Of a stretch of 64,000 nucleotides of DNA, positions 53,151-63,743 are shown one piece after another; position 1 is the stretch's first letter, and each line of letters starts with the position of its first letter. The notes under the pieces are model-generated. The model saw only the letters and a list, made by a program, of their open reading frames with translations. It was not told where the DNA came from and searched no databases. A program made the position numbers and the translations under genes. Source of the DNA: Coenobita brevimanus (taxonomy: Eukaryota; Arthropoda; Malacostraca; Decapoda; Coenobitidae). Location: NCBI GenBank assembly GCA_032717465.1, contig CM064632.1, positions 30,333,457-30,397,456 of the forward strand, in the 5' to 3' direction.

Positions 53151-53879
53151 CGGGTCACACAGCACCCCTCTCTCCCAACCAACACTGTCACTAGATGCAA
53201 TGGAAAACAATAATTTCCTTCTAAAATGATAGTTAAAAAGTAGGAATGGCAAAAGTGCACAGATACGAGATGAAAAAAAAGCACAGATACCATATCTCCT
53301 CTTACTCTGTTAATAACTATTACAAATATTATTGAATCAGCACAAAAATTTAATTACAAGTTTTGGAGTCTTTTCAGGTCGGGAAACAACAACTGTATAC
53401 ACGTCAACAGATAACAAAGCCTTTTCAATTAAATGATATTGCAAAAGAACAATGTATCCTATTGGTGAGAGAAAACTTCAATTGCAAGTTTCCGATCTTC
53501 AATTGCAAAAAAATTAACTTGCACTTCAACAAAATAATGATACCTATTCAATTAAATGATACTGCAAAAGAATAGTTCGTTCTGAGGCCAAGAGAAAAAT
53601 CCAATAACAAGTTCTGGAGACTTTTCAATGGCAAGGAGAGCTGGCTGCACATACGTCAAGTAAAAACAGTCCTTCAGAGTTTATCCCAAGGCCAAGTTTT
53701 TTTAGTCATCACGATTCCTCAAACCGTAAGAAGTGCAACTGAGAAGTGAAAAGTTATAATTAAAGTTATGGCGGTAATGAGGAGTCCTAGGAGCGGCAAG
53801 CGGCTGGCCAGGACACATACTAGGACACACTTTCAGCAGGACACACACACTTACCAGGACAGGTACTCCCGAGAACAAA

Positions 53880-53882
<3 letters not shown>
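53151..53882. repeat. Inverted arm copy, then degenerate tandem sequence
   Basis: 53160-53292 repeats the hairpin arm. 53340-53700 holds two or three diverged copies of a unit with TTCAATTAAATGATACTGCA and AACAAGTTCTGGAGACTTTT, spaced roughly 150-250 bp. No gene is seen. Confidence 0.55.
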
Positions 53883-53931
<49 letters not shown>

Positions 53932-53932
53932 A
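53883..53932. repeat. (CA)n microsatellite
   Basis: About 24 CA units. Confidence 0.96.
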
Positions 53933-54189
53933 CAAAATACAGATGGCAGAACAAAGATATGGCAGGAGCAGGGTACGGTAATGAGAATTGTAAGTCATCG
54001 TTGAAAATGGTTAGTTAAGCTCAGAGGAGGCTTTCTTATTGATGTGGTCAAAACAAAATCGATTTCCTCTGACGCACAAAAAAGAATCTTCATGCCCTTC
54101 ACTTCCTTCCCTGTCCCCTCCTCAGTAACGATTCCATCTTTACTTCGTGAATACATAACCAGACGCTTTTATACCTCTCTGTCTGTCTG

Positions 54190-54890
54190 CTATATGTCAG
54201 TCTTTGATTCATCTTCCCCTTAACTTCTCCCAACCTCCCTCTCTTCTTATCCCCTCAGTGTCCCTCTTCTTTCCCTCTCTTCCCCTTGTTCTCCCTCTTC
54301 TTTCCGTCCTTCACCTCAGGCGTTCTTCCTCTTCCTATGTCTCCTCTGCCTTTTTATTTTTGTCTCCCGTCTCCTTGCACATTTCTCTCTCTCTCTCTCT
54401 CTCCTCCTTCTTTGGCCTCTTCTACACCTCACTTCTTTCTTTCCTCTCTAGCCCTCCTCTCACCATCCTCATCACCTCCCGTCTTCTTCCATCTTTCACT
54501 TTTCTCTCTCTTCTTCCCTTCTCCTTGCTGTCTCTCCAACCTTAGTCTTTTCTCTCCCACTCCCCTTTCACCCTCTTCCTTCCTTACCCCTTACCTACTC
54601 TCCTCCTCCTTCTTCTTCCTCCTTCTTCCTGCCCCTTTCCTTTTCTCTTCCCTCCCCCTCCTCTTCTTCCTCTTCCTACCTTACCCCTTACCCAGTCTGC
54701 TCCCCACTCCTCTTCCTTTCACTTCATTCGCCTTTACTTTTCTCCTTCCCTCCCCCTCCCCTTCTCCCTCTTCCTACCATAACACTCTACTCTCCCTTTT
54801 CTTCCTCTTTCTTCTTTCCCCTTTCCTTTCCTCCTCCTCCTGTCTTCTCCTTCTTCCCTCCTTCCACTTACCCTGTAGCCCCATCTCTCA
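54190..54890. repeat. Pyrimidine tract
   Basis: About 700 bp of C/T-dominated sequence without a clear unit. Ser/Leu/Pro/Phe-rich frames over it are composition artefacts. Confidence 0.8.
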
Positions 54891-54970
54891 ACGTCTCATG
54901 CATGACGTGGGAGTTCTCTTAACGAGGCGTGTGTCATCATTTAATCCAACTCTTTCCCTCATCTCCTTAA

Positions 54971-55018
54971 CCCCTACACCGCGGGCTTGTTTACCAATGA
55001 CTTGCGTGTCCCGCGGGG
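54971..55018. repeat. Left terminal region of piggyBac element
   Basis: Imperfect terminal inverted repeat with CCCCT start and internal TCCCGCGGGG. The partner is at about 59169-59228. Confidence 0.75.
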
Positions 55019-55819
55019 TTATTTGGGCTCCGACATACTCTCAAAAAATATTTGCCAAAAATCAGTTATTAGTCCTAGAATAATAAAATTATATATGCTT
55101 ATTGCACATACCTTCAGCTTTCTCCTGGAATGATTGTTGAGCCTTCGTCAGTTTCCGTAGGACTTGTGGAGACCTCTGAAGTAGGGTAACTAAGTCTCCA
55201 CTTTACACTTCCCGACAACCAGTAATATGATTACCACAGCCAGATACAAACACTATAAACACTATTCTACCATTTTCAAGTAGTTTGGGATCCATACTAA
55301 AAAAAAAAAAACTGTGAAAGCAATGGAAATTACGAGCGCGTCTGATCGCCGCACTTGCGCTAGTTCGCTCTAGGCACTCTGTCATTTATTATTCATAAAA
55401 CCCCTCACACTTTATATTTCTATTACTATATCACACTTATATATATCTGGAGTCTTTCTCCATAAGTTTCCTTCAGTCGTATTATTTTATTGTCACTGAA
55501 GTCATTCAATTTTTCAGTCAGTAAAATACGTAGAGAGCCACGGATTCACTCTCACTGTTATAACATAAATTATTTGTACTCATATTCTTATATTACTAAT
55601 TACTTACATTACTATTTACATTTTCTATTCTATTTTCAATATTTACCCTTCTATTTTACTTACAATATGTTATTCACTGTCACTTTCAGTAAGATAAAAC
55701 TATAATACACTGTTCAATCATATGAACTGAACATCCATTGCTTTCACCTGCTATTTACACATTATTTACACATTATTTACACATTATTTCCAAATAATTC
55801 TGCTTCCACACTTGCACTG
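55019..55819 (-). other. 3' flank of transposase inside piggyBac element
   Basis: About 800 bp without a convincing frame, AT-rich towards 55700. Three ATTATTTACAC units occur at 55750-55790. Confidence 0.5.
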
Positions 55820-57271
55820 TTAGAACTGCTTCTGGCTGTGATAATCGAAGAAGCAGGTTACACAGAGGGGAACCTGGCATTCAGCGCACTGCCAAGAGGT
55901 GCATTTATGCTCAGGTGTGCAGCGTGTGGTATGCGCACATACCTGACACCTGCGAATCGCAGCCTTCCTTTTCCCTGTGGCAGGCATTAGCTCAAGTCTG
56001 TGCCGATCCATATACGCCCTCTGCTCAAGTCGGTCGGGAAGTGTAACTGGATGGCGCCTTGGTGTTGCTGCTTGCACCCTACCATATCTTTCCAGCAGCT
56101 GCTGGACACAAGTCCTGGCGAACAACCTCAGGGAGAAGGACTTGGGTGGCTTTACCTTCATCTTGTACAGGATGAAGGCGTTCAGCATCGTCATATCTAT
56201 GAGATGCAGAAAAACTTTCCTGTACCACCTAGTATTCTTCCTGAGGCAGTCGATCTCACCAATCATCATGTCGGACTTGTCCACCAGCCGCATGTTGATA
56301 TTATAGTCCAACACAGCATCAGGTTTCATCACAGGTTCGCCTGTCCTACGGTCGACCTTCCCACTGTCTCTCATCTCCCCCTTATGTACGGTGGTGAGCA
56401 TGAGCACGACTCTCTTGTCATGCCACCGTATTGCCAGCATCTTCTCACACTTGCGTAGGTGCACGTCTCCTCGCTGCGAGTTTCCCGCCTCTGGGAATTT
56501 GGGGAAGTTGGCACGATTACTTTTCACAGTGCCGCAGGAGCCAATGCCGTGCTCAGAAAGGTATTTGGCAAGTTTCGGTGCTGTATAGTAGTTGTCTGTA
56601 TACAGCACATGATTCCCACCAAAATACTTTTCTAGGAGCACTTTCACTACACAGCCTGAGAAGCCAAGGGGGTGAGTTTTATCGAGATCGACAGTGCTGG
56701 CTGAATATATGACGAAGTCAAGGATGTACCCCGTCTTACAGTCACACAGTACAAAGAACTTAATTCCAAAGCGATGGCGTTTGCTTGGAATGTACTGAAC
56801 AAACCGAAGACGTCCTCTGAACAAAACCAAGGATTCATCAATGACAACCTTCTGAAATGGGTGGAAGAATGACATGAACTTATCCTTCATTCTGTTCAGA
56901 ATCTCCTGGATCTTCCAGAGTGGGTCGGTTTGGGAAGGTACATCATTATCGGCAAAGTGCAGGTTTCCCATGATGTTCCGGAAGCGATCTCTGGCCATGT
57001 ACTTATTGAAGGTCGGTGAGGGTAGTAAGGGGTCCATGGACCAGTATTCTTCCAACTCATGCTTCTTGGAGTGTGGCATAAGAAGCATGAGGGCAAAGAA
57101 CACATACAGCTCCTGCACTCCCAGCATGGTCCACTGTTGCATCTTGGCTGCACCTGTACTACTAGCAGCACGTTGTGATTCGAACCTGTTGGTCTCATCA
57201 CATATGTGCTGCATGACTTCGTCATCTAGGAAGGCCAAAAGGTAGTCGACACACTCAGCATTTTCGTCCAT
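55820..57271 (-). CDS. piggyBac transposase, catalytic and C-terminal domains
   Basis: This 483-codon frame contains the DDE_Tnp_1_7-type fold. VQELYVFFALMLLMP and YWSMDPLLPSPTFNKYMARD are followed by catalytic D145 (KVVIDESLVLFRGR), D226 (LYTDNYYTAP) and D331 (MRLVDKSDMM, with D334). Spacings of 81 and 105 residues are close to those in the cabbage looper enzyme as I recall them. The C-terminus has a cysteine-rich zinc-binding domain (CQVC, CTSWQCAECQVPLCVTC), typical of the family and involved in end binding. The N-terminal extension continues in the same frame upstream past a TGA at 57347-57349. Confidence 0.93.
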   Translation of the reverse strand: MDENAECVDYLLAFLDDEVMQHICDETNRFESQRAASSTGAAKMQQWTMLGVQELYVFFALMLLMPHSKKHELEEYWSMDPLLPSPTFNKYMARDRFRNIMGNLHFADNDVPSQTDPLWKIQEILNRMKDKFMSFFHPFQKVVIDESLVLFRGRLRFVQYIPSKRHRFGIKFFVLCDCKTGYILDFVIYSASTVDLDKTHPLGFSGCVVKVLLEKYFGGNHVLYTDNYYTAPKLAKYLSEHGIGSCGTVKSNRANFPKFPEAGNSQRGDVHLRKCEKMLAIRWHDKRVVLMLTTVHKGEMRDSGKVDRRTGEPVMKPDAVLDYNINMRLVDKSDMMIGEIDCLRKNTRWYRKVFLHLIDMTMLNAFILYKMKVKPPKSFSLRLFARTCVQQLLERYGRVQAATPRRHPVTLPDRLEQRAYMDRHRLELMPATGKRKAAIRRCQVCAHTTRCTPEHKCTSWQCAECQVPLCVTCFFDYHSQKQF

Positions 57272-57346
57272 AGTGAAGGCAGGCTGAACTCCTGACGAGC
57301 TCTCATCGAAAACCAGGTTTTCGGGGACAAAATTTGACCCTTCCGT

Positions 57347-58042
57347 TCACGCGAAGGCGTCCAGGATTCCCTGGCGTGGCGGTGGAGGGCTGGTGGTGGT
57401 GGTGGTGGTGGAGGTTGGCTGAGAGGGAGGCTTATCTCTGTCAAGGTCACTCTCACTGACCCTAGGTTGCCGTACAGCACTAGCAGCCCTTACCCTACTA
57501 GCTACACTACTTTTCACTCTCTTAGATCTACCTCTACCTCTACGGCCGGCCTTCACTGTTGATGCTGGTGGCGACTCCGACGACAAAGACTCCGGAGATA
57601 ACTCAGCCGACGATGATGACGAGATGAGTAAAGCGGGGCTTGGGGAACGGGGAGGTGAATGCACTCGTGACTCATGGCAGGCTGGGTCACGTGGGGGCAT
57701 TGTTCTGGGGCTAACACGCCGCCTTTTCACTCCCTTCCCAAATTCTTGTCCTTCCTGCACTAAAGGCTCCTTTCCCTTGGAGCTAGACACTAATTCACTG
57801 GTAGAAGCACTTGTTGTCGCTGTTTCTGGCGCAATAACCTCACCCGGCTCATCATACGATTCACCCGAATCGTCAAAGTCACTGTCCATTATTATCATGG
57901 ACAATTCTGCAAGTTCTCGTGCCACTGCAGAGTCACTGAGGCCTTTCCTGCTTGCCTCAACACTTTTCTTTGGCGTAGAGGTCACGGGGCCCTTTGCAAT
58001 GGGCGCAGAAGCGGCAGGAATGGCGGGGCGCGAGTGCGACAT
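57347..58042 (-). CDS. piggyBac transposase N-terminal region, ends at in-frame TGA
   Basis: This 231-codon frame starts MSHSRPAIPAASAP. It has an acidic patch (IIMDSDFDDSGESYDEPGE), Ser/Pro-rich linkers and a basic segment (KAGRRGRGRSKRVKSSVASR) that could be a nuclear localisation signal. It ends GILDAFA-stop. The 25 codons from the TGA to the downstream Met are open and in the same phase, so one nonsense codon splits an otherwise continuous gene. A TGG codon is one base away. Confidence 0.82.
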   Translation of the reverse strand: MSHSRPAIPAASAPIAKGPVTSTPKKSVEASRKGLSDSAVARELAELSMIIMDSDFDDSGESYDEPGEVIAPETATTSASTSELVSSSKGKEPLVQEGQEFGKGVKRRRVSPRTMPPRDPACHESRVHSPPRSPSPALLISSSSSAELSPESLSSESPPASTVKAGRRGRGRSKRVKSSVASRVRAASAVRQPRVSESDLDRDKPPSQPTSTTTTTTSPPPPRQGILDAFA

Positions 58043-58083
58043 GTTGTCTCTGCAGTGGAGGACAAGGAACTAAATGCCGCGGC

Positions 58084-59020
58084 TTATCTGAGAAGGGAAG
58101 GGTTGACAATGACACTTTAGGCTGACTGCTGCTAACTTACAGGCTAATTTTTTATAGGTAGCAAATCTCGGCAATAAATAAAGAAATAGGTAGTTCCAGG
58201 TGAAAGTAAATGTCAATTAGGAATCTCCCTTCCTTTCTGATATATATTTTTATTACAGACATCGATTACAAGGCATAAATCAAAGGGGAAATTACCGTGG
58301 TAATGTAGCGAATGAATGCACGTGAGGTTTTGTCAGGTGATAATTAGCCAATTTCTGGAGTATAACACTATCACTTACCTGTTTTTTTTTTTGGTATATA
58401 TTATTGGGTAAAAATATAGGGCATAGGGCTTATTTCAATGGATGAAATCTGTGGAAAAAGAAGGGGGAAATTTCCATAGCGCAGCGCGGCGTGGGAGGTG
58501 AAAGGAGAGGGTAATGGAGGGCAGGTAGGGAGGGGAGTCACGAAGGGGGTAAATTATCTGAGAAGGGAAGGGTTGACAATGACGCTTTAGGCTTACTGCT
58601 GCTAACTTACAGGCTAATTTTTTATAGGTAGAAAATCTCGGCAATAAATAAAGAAATAGGTTGTTCCAGGTGAATGTAAATGTCAATTAGGATTCTCCCT
58701 TCCTTTCTGATATATATTTTTATTACAGACATCGATTTCAAGGCATAAATCAAAGGGGAAATTACCGTGGTAATGTAGCGAATGAATGCACATGAGGTGT
58801 TGTCAGGTGATAATTAGCCAATTTCTGGAGTATAACACTATCACTTACCTGTTTTTTTTTGGTATATATTATTGGGTAAAAATATAGAGCATAGGGCTTA
58901 TTTCAATGGATGAAATCTGTGGAAAGAGAAGGGGGAAATTTCCGTAGCGCAGCGCGGCGTGGGAGGTGAGAGGAGAGGGTAATGGAGAGCAGGTAGGGAG
59001 GGGAGTCACGAAGGGGGTAA
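58084..59020. repeat. 470-bp tandem duplication upstream of the transposase
   Basis: 58084-58553 and 58554-59020 are about 97 percent alike by eye (TTATCTGAGAAGGGAAGGG start, CACGAAGGGGGTAAA end). The duplicated unit lies between the gene start and the right terminus and would contain any promoter or subterminal transposase site. Confidence 0.92.
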
Positions 59021-59168
59021 AATAGCTAAAATGTCAACAATGGATGGGAGTACAGATGAGATTTGGAGTGCTGACTAGTGTTGGACATTGGCAGTACTGA
59101 TAGATGATACAAGCCACCACTTGAGAGCCCGGGATAATTCAAAATAACACAGAATCACAAAAGTGATG

Positions 59169-59228
59169 CCCCGCGGGATGATCCATTGTAGCCGAGCGTC
59201 ACGAAAGTGACGCCCCGTGGTTAAGGGG
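59169..59228. repeat. Right terminal region of piggyBac element
   Basis: It ends GTGACGCCCCGTGGTTAAGGGG before TTAA, read as shorter blocks: CCCCGTGG and AAGGGG. An internal CCCCGCGGGA mirrors the left side. ACGAAAGTGACGCCCC and AAAAGTGATGCCCC form an inner direct repeat. Confidence 0.75.
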
Positions 59229-59239
59229 TTAATCGACAT

Positions 59240-59509
59240 ATCATCCTTCTGAATGTTTTTCCTCCTTCTCCTCTTCTTCATCTTCTTCTTCTTCTTCCTC
59301 CTCCCCTTCTTCCTGTTCCTACTCCTCTTTCTCCCCTCCTCCTCCTCCTCTCCTCATCTGTTCTTCATACACTCGTCTTCTTCCTACTGCTCAACTTAAT
59401 CTTGTTCACCTCTTACTCCTCTTACTACTAAAACTACCCACTTTCTTTTTAGAGGTCTAATTCCTTCTCCTGCTCCACCTCCTATTCCTACCTCCTTCTA
59501 CTTTATTAT
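59240..59509. repeat. Pyrimidine tract with (TTC)n
   Basis: (CTT)n at 59277-59300 and CTC-rich sequence. No gene is seen. Confidence 0.8.
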
Positions 59510-59883
59510 GAGCGAGCGAGCGAAGCGATGGGGCGATGTTTACTCTCAGTTAATACTGGTACAGTAATACGCAGCCCAGCCCGACCCAACCGTCACGCTT
59601 TGCAGAAGTTATTAACTTTACTTCTATGTGAAAAATAGAATTGAAATTCTTTCTGCATGAGATACACTCATTCACACTCACCTATAAAGCGTAGGAACAC
59701 CTTGAAATCTCGTGTTTTCCAACGGAGTGTTCGGCTCTAATCTGTGAACGCCTCAGTTATGAAAAAAAAAAAAAAATCGTCGTAGCACTATATTTTTGGC
59801 ATCAACTCTATCAATTAAATATCGGAGATTCAGCCCATAATTATATATCGGGGAAATTCTGATAACATGGCGCTCGCTCGCTC
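59510..59883. mobile_element. MITE candidate with GAGCGAGCGAGCG ends
   Basis: A 13-bp perfect terminal inverted repeat (59510-59522 and 59871-59883) encloses 374 bp without coding capacity. No clear target duplication is seen, so the class is unknown. Confidence 0.45.
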
Positions 59884-60038
59884 GTCACGCGCTCACAAAG
59901 CACACTTGACTGGTGTTATTTTTCTTCCTCCTCTTCGTTCTTTTTCTCCGCTTCTTCCTGTTTGTTTTCTTTCTCCTCATTTTTTTTTTTTTTTAATATT
60001 CCTCAATTTTCTCTTGCTGCTTCTAATCATCCTTTCCT

Positions 60039-60061
60039 GAGAGAGAGAGAGAGAGAGAGAA

Positions 60062-60108
<47 letters not shown>
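60039..60108. repeat. (GA)n microsatellite
   Basis: A near-perfect GA run with a few GAAA interruptions. Confidence 0.96.
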
Positions 60109-60110
<2 letters not shown>

Positions 60111-61289
60111 ATTCTTATTTGCTGAGGAACCCAGTCTGGCCAAGCACCCCGCAGACAAACACTCGCCCACAGAAGGGCAGTGCTGTGAAGTGAATCGATA
60201 TTCGCTTGTGGGTCATAGCACCTCGCCAAGGCGATGTGCGGGAAAAAGTGTCGAGGATTTTTTTTTCCCTGGATGGACGCCGCATTTTCGTCTCTCCACC
60301 CAGTTATCAGGGACACTACAGCAGACTCTACATCACACCGTAATTTTCTGTTGAGGATAAACACACGTTCACTAGACAGGAGGAAGAGGGACAGCTTACG
60401 ACTCTGGCTAGGCGTGATGCTCATTTGTTTCGCCCGCGTTAGAAAATTAATTCGGTCCCTGAGAGAGCTCCCCACTACCATTCCTCCCCCGCAGCCCCTA
60501 TTAACCCCCAACTCCTCCTCCTTCCCCATCTTTCCTTCCTATACACCCCTTCAGCCAGGATAAATTGCGTAAGTGATATTCTTTGCTACTGCTTACCTTT
60601 TTTTCTTTTTTTTTTCAACTTTCGAGAACACCTTAGCTGTGAAGGCTCTCCTCTCCTCTCCTCTCCTCCTCTTCTGCTCTTTCCACCCCCATCCTCTTCT
60701 TCCCCCTAGCTCTCCCTCTCCGCCTTTCACACCGGCCTTCTTTCTGTTCCCTCACCTTCTCCTCCTCTACCCTACCCTCCTCTATGCATCCCCCCCCTCT
60801 TTTTTCTTTTTTTTACTTAAGGTTATAAGAAAGGTTGTTTAATTGGGTGTTATTCCTTTTAATTTGATTTTCCTCGTCCTATTTTTTCCTCTTGTTCTGT
60901 GCCCACACCCTCTTCGCCCTCCTTTCATCTCCATCACCACACCAACCCGTCCCTCACACTTCACTCCTCCCCATATTCTCCCTCTACCTTATACTATATT
61001 TCTACTGTTTACAAATTTTTCTACCTATGTTTACAGCTCACCTATCATATACCTCCACTACCCCCCACCTCCAATTTTTTAAACTATTCCTCACCCCTTC
61101 ATAGAATTTATTTTAAACTTTTTCAAAAGCTGATGGAGACAGAATTCCGTGGGCTTGAATGATGAGTGAATGGAGGCGTGGTCCGCTGAACTGCGCAACC
61201 TTAGGCTGTTTGGACGTTGCTACTCCTCACTCTGCCCTAGGGTGGGAAAGGAGGTCCAGATGATGATCATGATGATGAACAACTTAATA
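60109..61289. other. Unrecognised and pyrimidine-rich sequence
   Basis: 60109-60560 has balanced composition and a 109-168-codon frame on each strand, but neither shows a domain. 60600-61090 is C/T-rich. Confidence 0.45.
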
Positions 61290-62185
61290 TAATATTTACT
61301 TAGATTATATATTTTCCCTACTGGTATTTCCAACTCCCCTTTATACTATTTCCTTATATATCATTTCCTACCTCTTTCAACTTGGAAAATTTCTACTTCG
61401 AAAATATTTGTTATTTTCCTCCAGTGTTACCCACGCATCTCCACAATATTCATAGATTTTTTTTTCTTTTTTTTTCTTTTTTTTTGTCCTACAGGCACTT
61501 CAACACTTTACAATATTCACTTCAATCATTTACCCTTCCCAATCCACAAATCCAGTTCACTCGTACAATGTCGACTTAGATTTTATGGATACCTTCCTCT
61601 ACCCCTACTACAAACTCACTTGTATAATATCTCTGTATCTATAGCCAGGCGCCTTAATCCCATAAGGGGTGGCCACAAACAAATCACCTCCATGTAGCCC
61701 TGTCCCCCGCTATGTAATCGCCTTCCCCCCACCTCACCCCCCCCTCTCATATACCTCTCCATCCCTCCATCTCATCCTCGGTCTCCCCCGCCCTCTCCCC
61801 TTTCTACTCAAATGCATTTATTTTTCCTACTGGTATCAATATTTTCCAGCATTTTCAACTTAAGTTTTTACTGCTTCCTTAAAATTTATAGTTTTTTCTA
61901 CCCTTATTATCAACTTATTAAATTCTTCCCTTGAATTACACATTACTTTTCCATCAAATATATCCAACTCACCTATAAACTACACAGTTTATTTTTTTTA
62001 CCACTGCTTCTAATTCACGTTTAAACTGTTTACCTGGATTATTTTTATTTTTCTCTGTTCCATTTCCAACTCACCATTATATCTGCACTGAGTATATATA
62101 TTATTTTTCTTTCAGTATTTCTGTCCTGCCTTTAAAATATTTACTTGGATTATATTTCTCTGTTACAGTGCATTCATTTTAACTT
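61290..62185. repeat. Degenerate AT-rich tandem array, about 55-60-bp unit, with LINE stub inside
   Basis: The phrases CCAACTCACC, TATACTATTT and ACTTGGATTATATTTTTCT recur in order many times (for example near 61330, 61970 and 62070), suggesting an old tandem array. Confidence 0.45.
61637..61803 (-). mobile_element. RTE-like LINE subfamily A, 165-bp 3' stub
   Basis: GTATCTATAGCCAGGCGCC then CCCATAAGGGGTGGCCACAA matches the family 3' end. It continues back to the Arg/Gly-rich coding tail and breaks near 61803. Confidence 0.85.
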
Positions 62186-62386
62186 GGTCCAGATTTTCGT
62201 CCTTTTGCCGCTTATTTTTACGTAGCTCAGTGACAGAGAAAAAGACAACGCTACGACTCTCCATCCTTTCCACAGCACTTCTTTGTGACTAGCATCTTGT
62301 TCTAGTGTCAATCTCATTACAATTCAGCATTCCAGATTAAGAAATGGTAATTTTGAGCAATGTTAAACTAAATAAAGTATAGCAAA
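62186..62386 (+). mobile_element. SINE-like dispersed repeat, copy 5 of 5
   Basis: TTTTCGTCCTTTTGCCGCTT, then GTAGCTCAGTGACAGAG (A-box-like, 62222-62238), ACAGCACTTCTTTGTGACTA, TGTTCTAGTGTCAATCTC and AAATGGTAATTTTGAGC define the family in this copy. Confidence 0.62.
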
Positions 62387-62569
62387 CATTCTTCTTTCCG
62401 ACCACTTTTCACAACTCAGCTCATCTCAAGTGCCTCCATTCTCCCATTTACTCGGTCCCAATTTCGCTGGCCTATTTTTCCCCGCTCCTTTTTTCCCACC
62501 TATTATTTCCCCAGACATTAGGCAGCTCAAGAAACGTCTGATCCCGTCCCTGGCAGCTGAGACGGAGAT

Positions 62570-63560
62570 TAAGACCCTCGATTTTTGCCGGAGAGGGGAA
62601 GGAGTCGGAGGAAACAGGAGAAGAGAGGGAGGGAAGTGAGAGGGAAGTATGAAGGAAGAGGAGAGATAAAAATGAAGACATGGAAAGAGGTGGGATGGGA
62701 GAAGAATGCAGAGGGGACGGGAAGAGAGAAGGAGCAAGGTAGGAAGAGGCGAGAGGAAAAGAATAATAATAGGGAGGGAAGAAAAAAGGAGAAAACAGGA
62801 AGTGAGATGAAAAATGGAAAGAAGTGGGAGGGATAATGAAAAGATGAGTTTGGAAAGATTGAAAGAATTGAGTGAGGAGAAAGAAGGAAGTAAGCTGGAT
62901 GATGGTGGGGAGGAGGGAAAAGAAGAAAGGAAGATGTGAAGAGTAAGAAAGAAGAGGTGAAGAGACAAAAAATGGTAAGGAAGAGGGAAAGAGCTGAAAG
63001 GGAAGGAAAAAAAAATAGAGGAAAGAGAAGAAAGTGGGTGAGAAAGAAAAAAAAAGTTTGGCAGGGAAAGAAGGAAATGACAGCAGGTATGACAAATGAA
63101 TGATATGAAAAGTAATGACAGAAATAGAGATGAGAGAAATGAGGAGCCTTAGAGAAGAGAAAATGAGATAAAAAGAAAATAAACAGCAGAAGAAAAAGAA
63201 AATGTGATGAGAGAAACGGAAGTGTCAGAAAATGACAGGGTGAGGGGATGACTTGTATAAGGATCAAGAAGTGGACGAGAAAAGTGACAAGGAAAGAAGT
63301 AATGAGAGGAAAACTGAGAAACAAGAAGGAAAGAATTAAGAAAAAGCCCAAGGGGATGAAAATGCCCGGGAAATGGTGAAAAAAGGGAGGAAAGGAAAAG
63401 TGACAAGCAAGAGGAGTGAGGAGAGGGGAGATGAGGAAGGCCGTTTTGGTGTGAAAGGAAAAGGGAGACCCCGAAGAACTGAAGAAAGAGGGGAAAAATG
63501 ATGAAAAGGAAAACAAGTAACAGCAGGGAGAAATGGGGGGGAGGGAGACGAGAGGGGAAA
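62570..63560. repeat. Purine tract of about 1 kb
   Basis: The + strand is almost entirely A/G. The 315-codon Ser/Phe/Leu-rich minus frame and the Lys/Glu-rich + frames are composition artefacts. Confidence 0.85.
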
Positions 63561-63645
63561 AAGTGATAGCAGAGAAGAATGAAAATCTGATAACAGATAT
63601 CGTTCGAATCGTTATAGCAAAGTTACCTATACTCTTTTTACTTTA

Positions 63646-63650
<5 letters not shown>

Positions 63651-63740
<90 letters not shown>
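63651..63740. repeat. (GT)45 microsatellite
   Basis: An uninterrupted 90-bp run. Confidence 0.98.

Positions 63741-63743
<3 letters not shown>

Larger units (their letters stand above)
54971..59228 (-). mobile_element. piggyBac-family DNA transposon, 4.26 kb
   Basis: TTAA lies on both sides (54967-54970, 59229-59232). The ends start CCCCTACACCGCGGGC (left) and, on the other strand, CCCCTTAACCACGGGGC (right), with a second TCCCGCGGGG block inside each end (55009-55018 and 59169-59178). It carries one transposase gene on the minus strand, split by an in-frame TGA. TTAA targeting, C-rich ends and the DDD transposase together fix the superfamily. Confidence 0.92.

Noticed and set aside
57347..57349. 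In-frame TGA as selenocysteine codon in the transposase
   Set aside because: No SECIS-like element was recognised downstream, and piggyBac transposases are not known to use selenocysteine. A nonsense mutation is simpler.
57624..58073. 149-codon + frame opposite the transposase N-terminus
   Set aside because: It is the antisense shadow of the transposase frame and contains no domain.
62569..63516. 315-codon minus frame rich in Phe, Ser and Leu
   Set aside because: Same reason: homopyrimidine strand translation without domain features.
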